From positions 62,001 through 126,000 of the forward strand of contig JACKLJ010000003.1 of the NCBI GenBank assembly GCA_024235955.1: a DNA stretch of 64,000 bases, written 5' to 3'. The notes beneath the pieces were generated by a model. The model was given only the letters and a program-made list of their open reading frames with translations, did not search any database and had not been told where the DNA came from. Shown here piece by piece: positions 53,444 through 64,000 of this stretch; within the stretch, counting starts at the first letter, position 1, and every line of letters starts with the position of its first letter. The position numbers and the translations under genes are program-made. This DNA is from Burkholderiaceae bacterium. Its GTDB lineage: Bacteria > Pseudomonadota > Gammaproteobacteria > Burkholderiales > Burkholderiaceae_C.

Positions 53444-54616
53444 ATGCACAGCCACAAATCCGCCGCCCGGCCGCTGGCGCTGCTGTACGCGGCGCTGATC
53501 GTCTACGCCAGCCTGTACCCGTTCACCGGCTGGCGCACGCAGGGGCTGTCGCCCTTCGCCTTCCTGCAGGCACCGTTTCCGCAGTACTGGACGAAGTTCG
53601 ACCTGATCGCCAACTTCGTCGGCTACGCGCCGCTCGGCTTCCTGCTCACGCTGGCGCTGCTGCGCGCGCGCTGGCGCTGGCCGGCGATCATCGCGGCGTC
53701 CGTGCTGGCGGCCTTGCTGTCGCTCACCATGGAAAGCCTGCAGAGCTACCTGCCGTTGCGCGTGGCTTCCAACCTGGATCTGGCGCTCAACGCCGGCGGC
53801 GGCGTGGCCGGTGCGCTGACGGCCTTCGTGCTGGAGCGGCTGGGCGCCGTCGACCTCTGGCGGCGGTGGCGCGCGCGCTGGTTCGTGCGCGAATCGCGCG
53901 GCGCGCTGGTGCTGCTGGGCCTGTGGCCGGTGGGCTTGCTGTTTCCGCCGCCGGTGGCCTTCGGCATGGGTCAGGTCTACGAGCGCCTGTACGGCTGGCT
54001 GGCGGCGCTGGTGGAGGACACGCCCTTCGTGCAATGGCTGCCGGAGCGCCTGCAGCTGACGCCGCTGCGGCCCTGGCAGGAACTGCTGTGCGTGGCACTG
54101 GGCGTGCTGGCGCCGTGCCTGCTGGGCAACACCATCATCCGGCCGCCGGGCCGCAAGCTGGTGTTCAGCGCCATGGTGTTCGTGGCTGCCTTCGGGGTGG
54201 CGGGCCTGTCGGCCGCGCTCACCTGGGGGCCACCGCACGCCTGGGCCTGGCTGTCCGATACGGTGGAGCTGGCGCTGGTGATCGGCGCGCTGGCCGCGCT
54301 GGCGGCGGTGTTTCTGCCGCCGCGCGTGAACGCGGCCCTGCTGGCGCTGGCGCTGCTGACGCAGCTGGCGCTGCTCAACACCGCACCGCAGAACGCCTAC
54401 GCCGCCGCCACCCTGCAGGAGTGGGAGCAGGGCCGTTTCATCCACTTCCACGGGCTCGCGCAGTGGGTGGGCTGGCTGTGGCCCTACCTGACGCTGGCCT
54501 GGCTGCTCACGCGCCTGGGCCGCGCTGACGCCGGCCTCAGCGCGCCAGCGCCGTTGTCGCGCGATACCCGGGCCGGCAGCGCGCCCAATGCCCGACCCCT
54601 AGAATTTGGCCCATGA
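53444..54616 (+). CDS. VanZ-family membrane protein
   Basis: A 390-residue protein. The N-terminal 130 residues are the VanZ-like domain: SLYPFTGWR, FDLIANFVGYAPLGFLL, and MESLQSYLPLRVASNLDLALN. The rest has six more hydrophobic segments in an unassigned pattern. VanZ-like proteins affect cell-envelope properties; the exact role is unknown. ATG at 53444. Its stop overlaps the ferredoxin ATG by four bases. Confidence 0.87.
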   Translation: MHSHKSAARPLALLYAALIVYASLYPFTGWRTQGLSPFAFLQAPFPQYWTKFDLIANFVGYAPLGFLLTLALLRARWRWPAIIAASVLAALLSLTMESLQSYLPLRVASNLDLALNAGGGVAGALTAFVLERLGAVDLWRRWRARWFVRESRGALVLLGLWPVGLLFPPPVAFGMGQVYERLYGWLAALVEDTPFVQWLPERLQLTPLRPWQELLCVALGVLAPCLLGNTIIRPPGRKLVFSAMVFVAAFGVAGLSAALTWGPPHAWAWLSDTVELALVIGALAALAAVFLPPRVNAALLALALLTQLALLNTAPQNAYAAATLQEWEQGRFIHFHGLAQWVGWLWPYLTLAWLLTRLGRADAGLSAPAPLSRDTRAGSAPNARPLEFGP

Positions 54617-54960
54617 GTTCTGCTGCACCATCGCCGCCCTATTTCAAGCGGCACATCTTCTTCTGCCTCAACCAGCGCGACAACGGCGAGGCCTGCTGTG
54701 CAGACCACGACGCGCAGGGTGCGTTCGACCACTGCAAGTCGCTGGTCAAGAAGGCCGGGCTGGCCGGGCCGGGCCAGGTGCGCGTCAACAAGGCCGGCTG
54801 CCTGGACCGCTGCGCCGGCGGCCCGGTGGCGGTGGTCTACCCGGAGGCCACCTGGTACACCTACGTGGACCGCGCCGACATCGAGGAGATCGTCGAGTCG
54901 CACCTGAAGAACGGCCAGGTGGTCGAGCGCCTGCTGGTGCCCCCGGGTGTCGGTCGCTGA
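54613..54960 (+). CDS. Thioredoxin-like [2Fe-2S] ferredoxin
   Basis: A 115-residue protein with the cysteine pattern of thioredoxin-like 2Fe-2S proteins: FFCLNQRDNGEACC in the N-terminal half and NKAGCLDRCAGGPVAVVYPE in the second half. It probably transfers electrons, partner unknown. ATG overlaps the VanZ stop (ATGA). The following hydrolase gene is separated by R1 copy 18. Confidence 0.88.
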   Translation: MSSAAPSPPYFKRHIFFCLNQRDNGEACCADHDAQGAFDHCKSLVKKAGLAGPGQVRVNKAGCLDRCAGGPVAVVYPEATWYTYVDRADIEEIVESHLKNGQVVERLLVPPGVGR

Positions 54961-54974
54961 ATCTGGATTTGGAA

Positions 54975-55032
54975 CATTTTGAGCCGTTGGCCCGCCTGCA
55001 GCGGGCGCAGACAGCTATACTTTAAGTAGCTG
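54975..55032 (-). repeat. R1 repeat copy 18
   Basis: Inverted and partly diverged: CATTTTGAGCC tail, CGGGCGCAGACAGC core, then AGCTATACTTTAAGTAGCT hairpin. It ends at the base before the next ATG (55033). Confidence 0.85.
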
Positions 55033-55695
55033 ATGAATGCTTCTGTCTCCTCCTTCACGGTGCGCGGTCCGGCTGGCGGCCTGGAGGCCGTGCTTGACGT
55101 GCCGGCGCCCGACCTGTTCGCCCAGCCGCTCGGCACGGTGGTGATCGCCCATCCGCACCCGCAGTTTGGCGGCACCATGCACAACAAGGTGGTGCACACC
55201 ATGGCGCGCGCCTTCGTGCGCCGCGGCTGGCGCGCGGTGCGCTTCAACTTTCGCGGCGTGGGCGCAAGCGAGGGGGGCTGGGACGAAGGCCGTGGCGAGG
55301 TGGACGACCTGCTGGCCGTGGTCGGTGCTGCCGCTCCGGCGGGCGAGGCGCTGGCGCTGGCCGGCTTTTCCTTCGGCGCCTTCGTGGTGGCGCAGGCGGT
55401 GGCCCGGCTGCATCCGGGCGCCGAGCCCCCGCATGCGCTGGCGCGCGAGATCGCGCACCTGGTGCTGGCCGGCATCGCCGTCACCCGCTTCGACGCCGCG
55501 CCGATTCCGGCCGACCTGCACGAGCGCACGCTGGTCGTGCACGGCGAACTCGACGAAACCGTGCCGCTGGCCGGTGTGCTCGACTGGGCGCGACCGCAGT
55601 CACTACCCGTTACCGTGCTGCCCGGTGGCGAGCATTTCTTTCACGGACAATTGCCCCTGCTGAAGACGCTCGTGGAACGCCACGTGCGCGACTGA
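55033..55695 (+). CDS. Alpha/beta hydrolase (dienelactone-hydrolase-like)
   Basis: A 220-residue serine hydrolase. Oxyanion motif HPHPQFGGTMHNKVV, FNFRGVGASEG, nucleophile elbow ALAGFSFGAF, aspartate in HGELDETVPL and histidine in GGEHFFHG. The HPHPxxGG motif fits the YsgA/KynB-like group of small hydrolases often found alone. Start ATG at 55033 has no Shine-Dalgarno sequence; R1 copy 18 lies directly upstream. Confidence 0.9.
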   Translation: MNASVSSFTVRGPAGGLEAVLDVPAPDLFAQPLGTVVIAHPHPQFGGTMHNKVVHTMARAFVRRGWRAVRFNFRGVGASEGGWDEGRGEVDDLLAVVGAAAPAGEALALAGFSFGAFVVAQAVARLHPGAEPPHALAREIAHLVLAGIAVTRFDAAPIPADLHERTLVVHGELDETVPLAGVLDWARPQSLPVTVLPGGEHFFHGQLPLLKTLVERHVRD

Positions 55696-55764
55696 CTCCA
55701 ACCCCCGCTTTCCCGCTCGGCGCCACCGCGGCGCCATGTCCTGCCATTTCCCCCGGTTCTCCCC

Positions 55765-56934
55765 ATGCACCTGACTTCCCGGTTCCTCAAGTCGGCCTTC
55801 GTAGCCGTGTCCCTTTGCGTCGCGACCATCGCCGGCGCGCAGCAGGCGCCCCAGCCGCCCGACGTGGCCGCCAAGGCCTGGCTGCTGATGGACGTGACGG
55901 CCGGCCAGGTGCTGGCGTCCAAGGACATCGACGCGCCGGTGGAACCGGCGTCGCTCACCAAGCTGATGTCGGCCTACCTGGTGTTCGACGCCCTGCGCAC
56001 CAAGAAGATCACGCTGGAGCAGACGCTGCCGGTGTCCGTGCACGCCTGGAAAATGCCCGGCTCGCGCATGTTCATCGACCCCAAGATGCAGGTGCCGGTG
56101 GAAGACCTGATCAAAGGCATGATCGTGCAGTCTGGCAACGACGCCACCATGGCGCTGGCCGAGGGCGTGGGCGGCACGGAAGAGCGCTTCGTGCAGCTCA
56201 TGAACGAGCAGGCCAAGGCCCTGGGCCTGAAGAACACCAGCTACAAGAACCCCGACGGCCTGACCGAGGCCGGCCACACCACCACCGCGCGCGACCTGGC
56301 CACGCTGGCCACGCGCCTGATGCGCGACTTTCCCGAGTACGTGCATTACTACAGCATGAAGAAGTACCGCTACCCCGGTACTCCCGCCAGCAACGACACC
56401 AACCGCAACACCCTGTTGTTCCGTGATCCGACGGTGGACGGCCTGAAGACCGGCCACACCGAAGCCGCCGGCTACTGCCTGGTGGCCACCGCGCAACGCG
56501 ATTTCCCCAACGTCGGCAAACGCCGGCTGCTCTCGGTGGTGCTCGGCGCCAGCAGCGAGAGCGCCCGCGCCAACGAATCGCAGAAGCTGCTGAACTGGGG
56601 CTACACCGCCTTCGAGGACGTCAAGCTGTTCGACGCCAACCAGCCGGTGGTCACCCCGCGCGTCTGGAAGGGCAAGGCCAGCGAGCTGAAGCTGGGCAGC
56701 ACCCAGCCGGTGGTCGTGGCCGTGCCCAGCGGCAGCGCCTCCCAGGTGAAGACCGAGGTGGCGCGCCCCGAGCCGCTGGTGGCCCCCTTCAAGAAGGGCC
56801 AGGCGGTGGCCACGCTGAAGATCAAGGTGGGCGAGCAGCAACTGGCCGAGGTGCCCCTGGTGGCGCTGGAGGGTGTGGAAGAAGCCGGCTTCTTCGGCCG
56901 CGCCTGGGACGCCATGCGCCTCTGGATCAAGTAA
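55765..56934 (+). CDS. dacC: D-alanyl-D-alanine carboxypeptidase (PBP5/6 family)
   Basis: A 389-residue penicillin-binding protein that trims the terminal D-Ala of peptidoglycan stem peptides. Signal peptide ends at IAGA-QQ. Catalytic SxxK in EPASLTKLMSAY, SxN in VQSGNDATMAL, and KTG in GLKTGHTEAAGY. The C-terminal beta domain and the amphipathic helix AGFFGRAWDAMRLWIK, the peripheral membrane anchor, are complete. The dacC/dacA distinction is by analogy. Confidence 0.93.
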   Translation: MHLTSRFLKSAFVAVSLCVATIAGAQQAPQPPDVAAKAWLLMDVTAGQVLASKDIDAPVEPASLTKLMSAYLVFDALRTKKITLEQTLPVSVHAWKMPGSRMFIDPKMQVPVEDLIKGMIVQSGNDATMALAEGVGGTEERFVQLMNEQAKALGLKNTSYKNPDGLTEAGHTTTARDLATLATRLMRDFPEYVHYYSMKKYRYPGTPASNDTNRNTLLFRDPTVDGLKTGHTEAAGYCLVATAQRDFPNVGKRRLLSVVLGASSESARANESQKLLNWGYTAFEDVKLFDANQPVVTPRVWKGKASELKLGSTQPVVVAVPSGSASQVKTEVARPEPLVAPFKKGQAVATLKIKVGEQQLAEVPLVALEGVEEAGFFGRAWDAMRLWIK

Positions 56935-56960
56935 GCCCCCGGCGGCCCCGGCCGCCCGGC

Positions 56961-56990
56961 TTGCCTGCCGCAGGCGGGTTTGGCTATAAT
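56961..56990 (+). promoter_or_regulatory. Promoter of the str operon
   Basis: TTGCCT (56961-56966), 18-bp spacer, perfect TATAAT (56985-56990). It would give a leader of about 160 bases before rpsL. Confidence 0.8.
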
Positions 56991-57072
56991 CATGGGCTTT
57001 TCCCGGTTTTCGGACAAGCCAGCGCGCGGTGCGTGGGAGCACGGCGCGCCTTTTGGTTTTTGGGGAAATCAT

Positions 57073-57117
57073 GCCCGGAGGCGTCCGGGCACCATGCCCG
57101 GGTCACGTCCGGGCATG
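57073..57117 (+). promoter_or_regulatory. Hairpin pair in the rpsL leader
   Basis: GCCCGGAggcgTCCGGGC (57073-57090) and CATGCCCGG/CCGGGCATG (57093-57117) lie side by side and share arm sequences, so alternative pairing is possible. Placement in the leader suggests translational control, by S7 or another signal. Confidence 0.55.
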
Positions 57118-57157
57118 CGTTTGTAGTCACGTTTGTCGTCACGTTTAGGGACATTTC

Positions 57158-57535
57158 ATGCCAACCATCAATCAACTGGTGCGTCACGGGCGGACGGTCG
57201 AGAAGATCAAGTCCAAGAGCCCGGCGATGCAGAACTCGCCGCAACGCCGCGGCGTTTGCACGCGTGTGTACACCACCACGCCCAAGAAGCCGAACTCGGC
57301 CCTGCGGAAAGTCGCCAAGGTGCGCCTGACCAACGGTTTCGAGGTCATTTCCTACATCGGCGGTGAAGGCCACAACCTGCAGGAGCACAGTGTGGTGCTG
57401 GTGCGCGGCGGCCGTGTCAAGGATCTGCCCGGCGTGCGCTACCACATCGTGCGCGGCTCGCTCGACCTGCAAGGCGTGAAAGACCGCAAGCAGTCGCGCT
57501 CCAAGTACGGCGCCAAGCGCCCCAAGAAGGCCTGA
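57158..57535 (+). CDS. rpsL: 30S ribosomal protein S12
   Basis: The complete 125-residue S12. Near-universal motifs: [19 protein letters not shown] with the lysine where streptomycin resistance arises, and [17 protein letters not shown]. Both classical resistance lysines are wild type. First gene of the str operon, behind a strong promoter and a structured leader. Confidence 0.98.
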   Translation: MPTINQLVRHGRTVEKIKSKSPAMQNSPQRRGVCTRVYTTTPKKPNSALRKVAKVRLTNGFEVISYIGGEGHNLQEHSVVLVRGGRVKDLPGVRYHIVRGSLDLQGVKDRKQSRSKYGAKRPKKA

Positions 57536-57550
57536 TCGGCTTTTGCTCTT

Positions 57551-57579
57551 AGAAAGGCTTGCCCTTTCTGTCGTTTTTC
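57551..57579 (+). terminator. Weak terminator-like hairpin between rpsL and rpsG
   Basis: AGAAAGG/CCTTTCT around a five-base loop, then GTCGTTTTT. Within an operon it could be a partial terminator or processing site. Confidence 0.5.
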
Positions 57580-57730
57580 AATGGTGCCTGAGCCGGTGCA
57601 GACGGCCCCGGATCAGGCGTAGTGGCCTTGAACAAAGGTCGAGTAAGTGCAGGTTCTCGATGGGCCTGCCGGGCGAGTGGAGCAACAACGACAGCTCCGG
57701 CCGCCAACTGAAGCAATCAAGAGGTGAAAC

Positions 57731-58201
57731 ATGCCACGTCGTCGCGAAGTCCCCAAACGTGAAATCCTGCCGGATCCCAAGTACGGCAATGTCGAGCTGT
57801 CCAAGTTCATGAACGTGATCATGGAAGGCGGCAAGAAGGCGGTGGCCGAGCGCATCATCTACGGTGCGCTGGAGCAGATGGAGAAGAAGAGCGGCAAGGA
57901 TCCGCTGGAACTCTTCACCACCGCCATCAACAACGTCAAGCCGATGGTCGAGGTGAAATCCCGTCGCGTCGGTGGCGCCAACTACCAGGTTCCGGTGGAA
58001 GTGCGCCCGGTGCGCCGCCTGGCGCTGTCGATGCGCTGGATCAAGGAAGCCGCCCGCAAGCGCGGCGAGAAATCCATGGCCCAACGCCTGGCCAACGAGC
58101 TGCTGGAGGCCACCGAAGGCCGCGGCGGCGCGATGAAGAAGCGCGACGAAGTGCACCGCATGGCCGAGGCCAACAAGGCCTTCAGCCACTTCCGCTTCTA
58201 A
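57731..58201 (+). CDS. rpsG: 30S ribosomal protein S7
   Basis: The complete 156-residue S7, beginning [19 protein letters not shown] and containing [20 protein letters not shown]. It nucleates the 30S head and, in E. coli, represses its own operon. The 195-bp spacer after rpsL is unusually long. Ribosome-binding site AGAGGTGAA. Confidence 0.98.
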   Translation: MPRRREVPKREILPDPKYGNVELSKFMNVIMEGGKKAVAERIIYGALEQMEKKSGKDPLELFTTAINNVKPMVEVKSRRVGGANYQVPVEVRPVRRLALSMRWIKEAARKRGEKSMAQRLANELLEATEGRGGAMKKRDEVHRMAEANKAFSHFRF

Positions 58202-58279
58202 GCTCAGCCGTTTTTCGTTCCCTCCCTGGAATGCGGCCCGCCATGAGCGGGCCTGTCCGTTTCAAGAAAGAGTTTCATC

Positions 58280-60382
<2,103 letters not shown>

Positions 60383-60437
60383 GTGCCGGCGTGTCCAGCC
60401 AGAACCTGCTCGGCAAGTTCTGACGGGGCACCTGGGA

Positions 60438-60506
60438 TTCAACAAGAAAAATGGCCGCCAGCCCAGATATGACGGGCGCAGGCAGCTATTTTTAAGGTAG
60501 CAATCG
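60438..60506 (-). repeat. R1 repeat copy 19, inside the str operon
   Basis: Inverted copy between fusA and tuf: AATGGCC, GGCCGCCAGCCC, GACGGGCGCAGGCAGC core, then GCTATTTTTAAGGTAGC hairpin. It lies in the 253-bp fusA-tuf spacer and is therefore transcribed strongly. Confidence 0.92.
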
Positions 60507-60635
60507 GTGGGGCTGCATGGCCTTGCCGGTCTGCGATCCGGGGCGCACCGCGTGCCCGTGCGAGGTGAATCAAGCACCCGGATGCAGACCTAAAACCCGT
60601 CCACGGGCATTTGTTCTTTACCGGAGTTCATCCAA

Positions 60636-61826
<1,191 letters not shown>

Positions 61827-61837
61827 GGAGCGGAACC

Positions 61838-62152
61838 ATGGCAACCAAGCAGAAAATCCGCATCCGCCTGAAGGCGTTCGACTACAAGCTGATCGACCAG
61901 TCGGCCGCCGAGATCGTGGACACCGCCAAGCGCACCGGCGCCGTGGTCAAGGGCCCCGTGCCCCTGCCCACCCGTATGAAGCGCTTCGACATCCTGCGTT
62001 CGCCGCACGTCAACAAGGCCAGCCGCGACCAGTTCGAGATTCGCACGCACCAGCGCCTGATGGACATCGTCGACCCGACCGACAAGACCGTGGACGCGCT
62101 GATGAAGCTCGACCTGCCGGCCGGCGTGGACGTGGAAATCAAGCTGCAGTAA
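61838..62152 (+). CDS. rpsJ: 30S ribosomal protein S10
   Basis: The complete 104-residue S10 ([58 protein letters not shown]). It also works as NusE in antitermination. Eleven bases after tuf with AAGGAG, so cotranscribed. It is separated from rplC by a 182-bp gap with its own promoter. Confidence 0.98.
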   Translation: MATKQKIRIRLKAFDYKLIDQSAAEIVDTAKRTGAVVKGPVPLPTRMKRFDILRSPHVNKASRDQFEIRTHQRLMDIVDPTDKTVDALMKLDLPAGVDVEIKLQ

Positions 62153-62204
62153 ACCATTTGGTGCGGCGCTCCGGGGCGCCGCCAGCTGAGCGTTTGACGC
62201 GGGC

Positions 62205-62234
62205 TTGCCAGATCCGGAAAGCCCGCGTTATAAT
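62205..62234 (+). promoter_or_regulatory. Promoter in front of rplC
   Basis: TTGCCA (62205-62210), 18-bp spacer, perfect TATAAT (62229-62234). The rplC ATG follows at 62335, leaving a leader of about 95 bases. Confidence 0.75.
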
Positions 62235-62334
62235 TTAAGGCTTGCCCTTTTTGGGTGAGCTTATCAACTCTCTTTCGCACACCAAACGCACCGGCCAATT
62301 GAAGCTCGGCGCGGCGGAAGTTTCGGAGCAACAA

Positions 62335-63012
62335 ATGAGTCAAAGCAACCGATTGGGGTTGTTGGGGCGCAAGGTGGGCATGATGCGTCTGTTCACCGAT
62401 GACGGCGAAGCAGTGCCTGTCACGGTGGTCGATGTGTCGAACAACCGCGTCACCCAGGTCAAGACCCAAGAGAACGACGGCTACGTGGCCCTGCAGGTGA
62501 CCTTCGGGTCCCGCCGCGCCTCCCGCGTGACCAAGCCGCAGGCGGGCCACCTGGCCAAGGCCGGCGTCGAAGCCGGCGAAATCACCCGTGAATTCCGTGT
62601 CGACGGCGACGTGGCCGGCAAATACGCCGCCGGTACCGCCGTGCCCGTGACCGACGTGTTCGCCGTCGGCCAGAAGGTGGACGTGCAGGGCACCTCCATC
62701 GGCAAGGGCTATGCCGGCACCATCAAGCGCCACAACTTCAGCTCGCAGCGCGCGTCGCACGGTAACAGCCGTTCGCACAACGTGCCGGGTTCGATCTCCA
62801 TGGCGCAGGATCCGGGCCGCGTGTTCCCGGGCAAGAAGATGACCGGCCACATGGGCGACGAGACCGTCACCACCCAGAACCTGGACGTCATCCGTATCGA
62901 CGAAGCGCGCCAGCTGCTGCTGATCAAGGGCGCGGTGCCCGGTTCGCGCGGCGGCTTCGTGACCGTGAGCCCGGCCGTCAAGGCCAAGGCCGAAGCGAAA
63001 GGAGCCCAGTGA
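62335..63012 (+). CDS. rplC: 50S ribosomal protein L3
   Basis: The complete 225-residue L3: [20 protein letters not shown] near the start, then [20 protein letters not shown] and [19 protein letters not shown]. One of the early assembly proteins near the peptidyl-transferase centre. ATG at 62335 with CGGAGC upstream. Its stop touches the rplD start (TGATG). Confidence 0.98.
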   Translation: MSQSNRLGLLGRKVGMMRLFTDDGEAVPVTVVDVSNNRVTQVKTQENDGYVALQVTFGSRRASRVTKPQAGHLAKAGVEAGEITREFRVDGDVAGKYAAGTAVPVTDVFAVGQKVDVQGTSIGKGYAGTIKRHNFSSQRASHGNSRSHNVPGSISMAQDPGRVFPGKKMTGHMGDETVTTQNLDVIRIDEARQLLLIKGAVPGSRGGFVTVSPAVKAKAEAKGAQ

Positions 63013-63632
63013 TGCAACTAGAGCTCCTGAACGAGCAAGGCCAGGCCGCGTCCAAGGTGGACGCGCCCGAGACCGTGTTCGGTCGTGAATACAACGAGGC
63101 GCTGGTGCACCAGATCGTGGTGGCCTACCGCGCCAACGCACGCCAGGGCACCCGTGCCCAGAAGGACCGTGCGGCCGTCAAGCACTCGACCAAGAAGCCG
63201 TTCCGCCAGAAGGGCACGGGCAACGCCCGCGCCGGCATGACCTCGTCGCCGCTGTGGCGCGGGGGCGGCCGCATCTTCCCGAACAGCCCGGAAGAGAACT
63301 TCTCTCAGAAGGTCAACAAGAAGATGTACCGCGCCGGCATGGCGTCGATCCTGTCGCAGCTCGCGCGCGACGGTCGCCTGGCCGTCATCGATTCGATCAA
63401 GGTCGATTCGCCCAAGACCAAGCAGCTGGCTGCCAAGTTCAAGGCCATGAACCTGGACTCGGTGCTGGTGATCGCCGACGAGGTCGACGAGAACCTGTAC
63501 CTGGCCTCGCGCAACCTGGGCAACGTGCTGGTGGTCGAGCCTCGCTACGCCGATCCGGTGTCGCTGGTGTACTACAAGAAAGTGCTGGTCACCAAGGGCG
63601 CCATCGACAAGCTCAAGGAGATGTTCGCATGA
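63012..63632 (+). CDS. rplD: 50S ribosomal protein L4
   Basis: The complete 206-residue L4 with the extended loop [20 protein letters not shown] that lines the exit tunnel. In E. coli L4 represses the S10 operon. ATG at 63012 with AAAGGAG upstream; overlaps rplC by one base and rplW by four. Confidence 0.98.
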   Translation: MQLELLNEQGQAASKVDAPETVFGREYNEALVHQIVVAYRANARQGTRAQKDRAAVKHSTKKPFRQKGTGNARAGMTSSPLWRGGGRIFPNSPEENFSQKVNKKMYRAGMASILSQLARDGRLAVIDSIKVDSPKTKQLAAKFKAMNLDSVLVIADEVDENLYLASRNLGNVLVVEPRYADPVSLVYYKKVLVTKGAIDKLKEMFA

Positions 63633-63964
63633 GCCGCGTCAATCCCACGCCCGCCGAGCGCCAGTTCGACGAAGGCCGCCTGATGCAAGTGCTGGTGGCG
63701 CCCGTCATTTCCGAGAAGGCCACCATGGTGGCCGAGAAGTCCAACGCCGTGACGTTCAAGGTCCTGCGCAACGCCACCAAGCCTGAAATCAAGGCTGCGG
63801 TCGAGCTGTTGTTCAAGGTCGAGGTCAAGGCGGTTTCCGTCCTCAACGTCAAGGGCAAGACCAAGCGCTTTGGTCGCACCGTCGGTCGTCGTGACCACGT
63901 GCGCAAGGCCTACGTCGTGCTCAAGGAAGGCCAGGAGCTGAACCTGTCCGGGGAGGCTGCGTAA
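63629..63964 (+). CDS. rplW: 50S ribosomal protein L23
   Basis: A complete L23 of 111 residues. The conserved part ([40 protein letters not shown]) starts about 18 residues in, after a short extension ([17 protein letters not shown]) often seen in this order. It forms the docking site at the tunnel exit. ATG overlaps the rplD stop. Confidence 0.97.
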   Translation: MSRVNPTPAERQFDEGRLMQVLVAPVISEKATMVAEKSNAVTFKVLRNATKPEIKAAVELLFKVEVKAVSVLNVKGKTKRFGRTVGRRDHVRKAYVVLKEGQELNLSGEAA

Positions 63965-63967
63965 ATC

Positions 63968-64000
63968 ATGGCTGTCATCAAGCTGAAACCGACCTCCGCC
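63968..64000 (+). CDS. rplB: 50S ribosomal protein L2, first 11 codons (partial)
   Basis: MAVIKLKPTSA at the window end matches the start of beta-proteobacterial L2 and the expected gene order after rplW. The rest lies outside the window. Confidence 0.9.
   Translation, partial: MAVIKLKPTSA

Overview
This is a high-GC (roughly two thirds G+C) chromosomal window from a beta-proteobacterium. The order rpsL-rpsG-fusA-tuf-rpsJ-rplC-rplD-rplW-rplB, an E. coli-type ArgG, a Mg-type HemB beside HemJ, DUF4148 and patatin/acetoacetate decarboxylase/3-hydroxybutyrate dehydrogenase genes all point to Burkholderiales, most likely Comamonadaceae. I see no rRNA or tRNA genes, no CRISPR array, no phage and no transposase gene. 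Two families of short interspersed repeats take the place of insertion sequences.

Layout. 1-1044: 3' end of metH, carrying an in-frame repeat. 1049-4296 (minus): an NMT1/SsuA-type ABC importer ending in a nucleobase-type deaminase. 4832-6361 (minus): comM. 6392-9231: NtrC-like sites and a sigma-54 promoter in front of an outer-membrane protein, glnK and amtB. 9454-11903: glcE-glcF. 11965-17923: glutathione peroxidase, an orphan receiver-like protein, a drug/metabolite exporter with lplT, alr, and a membrane-protein gene split by an in-frame stop. 17998-25234: a cyclohexanecarboxylate degradation cluster (SDR, aliA, aliB, an orphan binding protein, badI, badH, and divergent badR with two palindromic operators). 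25599-29280 (minus): argG, an HD-domain protein, a lipoprotein and bactofilin. 29501-33425: an MCE-type lipid transporter (permease with extra N-terminal domain, ATPase, MCE protein, auxiliary lipoprotein).

33517-42238: small envelope proteins, a divergently arranged NarX/LuxR-type two-component pair, a ketone-body cluster (bdhA, adc, patatin), and two paralogous secreted beta-sandwich proteins (34714 and 41753) that share a 30-bp three-box promoter motif at the same distance from the start codon. 42654-50497: a secreted unknown protein, a MaoC dehydratase, an SDR, a 2-hydroxychromene-2-carboxylate isomerase, a dienelactone hydrolase, LysR, DUF4148 and a large membrane protein. 50528-56934: CorA, hemB, a promoter-hairpin-terminator unit that looks like a small RNA or leader, hemJ, VanZ, a thioredoxin-like ferredoxin, a hydrolase and dacC. 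56961-64000: the str operon and the start of the S10 operon.

The most striking structure is not a gene. About 19 copies of a roughly 45-65 bp element (called R1 here) lie in both orientations, about one per 3.4 kb. It has a conserved core close to GCTGCCTGCGCCCGTC flanked by two hairpins. Among copies with intact stems the bases change in a paired way (GCTCCT/AGGAGC versus GCTATT/AATAGC; GGGC/GCCC versus GGCC/GGCC). Many copies touch coding sequence: an in-frame insert in MetH, the start codon of badI, the signal peptide of a transport lipoprotein, the last codons of hemB, the N-terminus of a membrane protein, and ribosome-binding sites for glnK and a dienelactone hydrolase. One copy lies inside the str operon between fusA and tuf. 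I do not know a published name for it.
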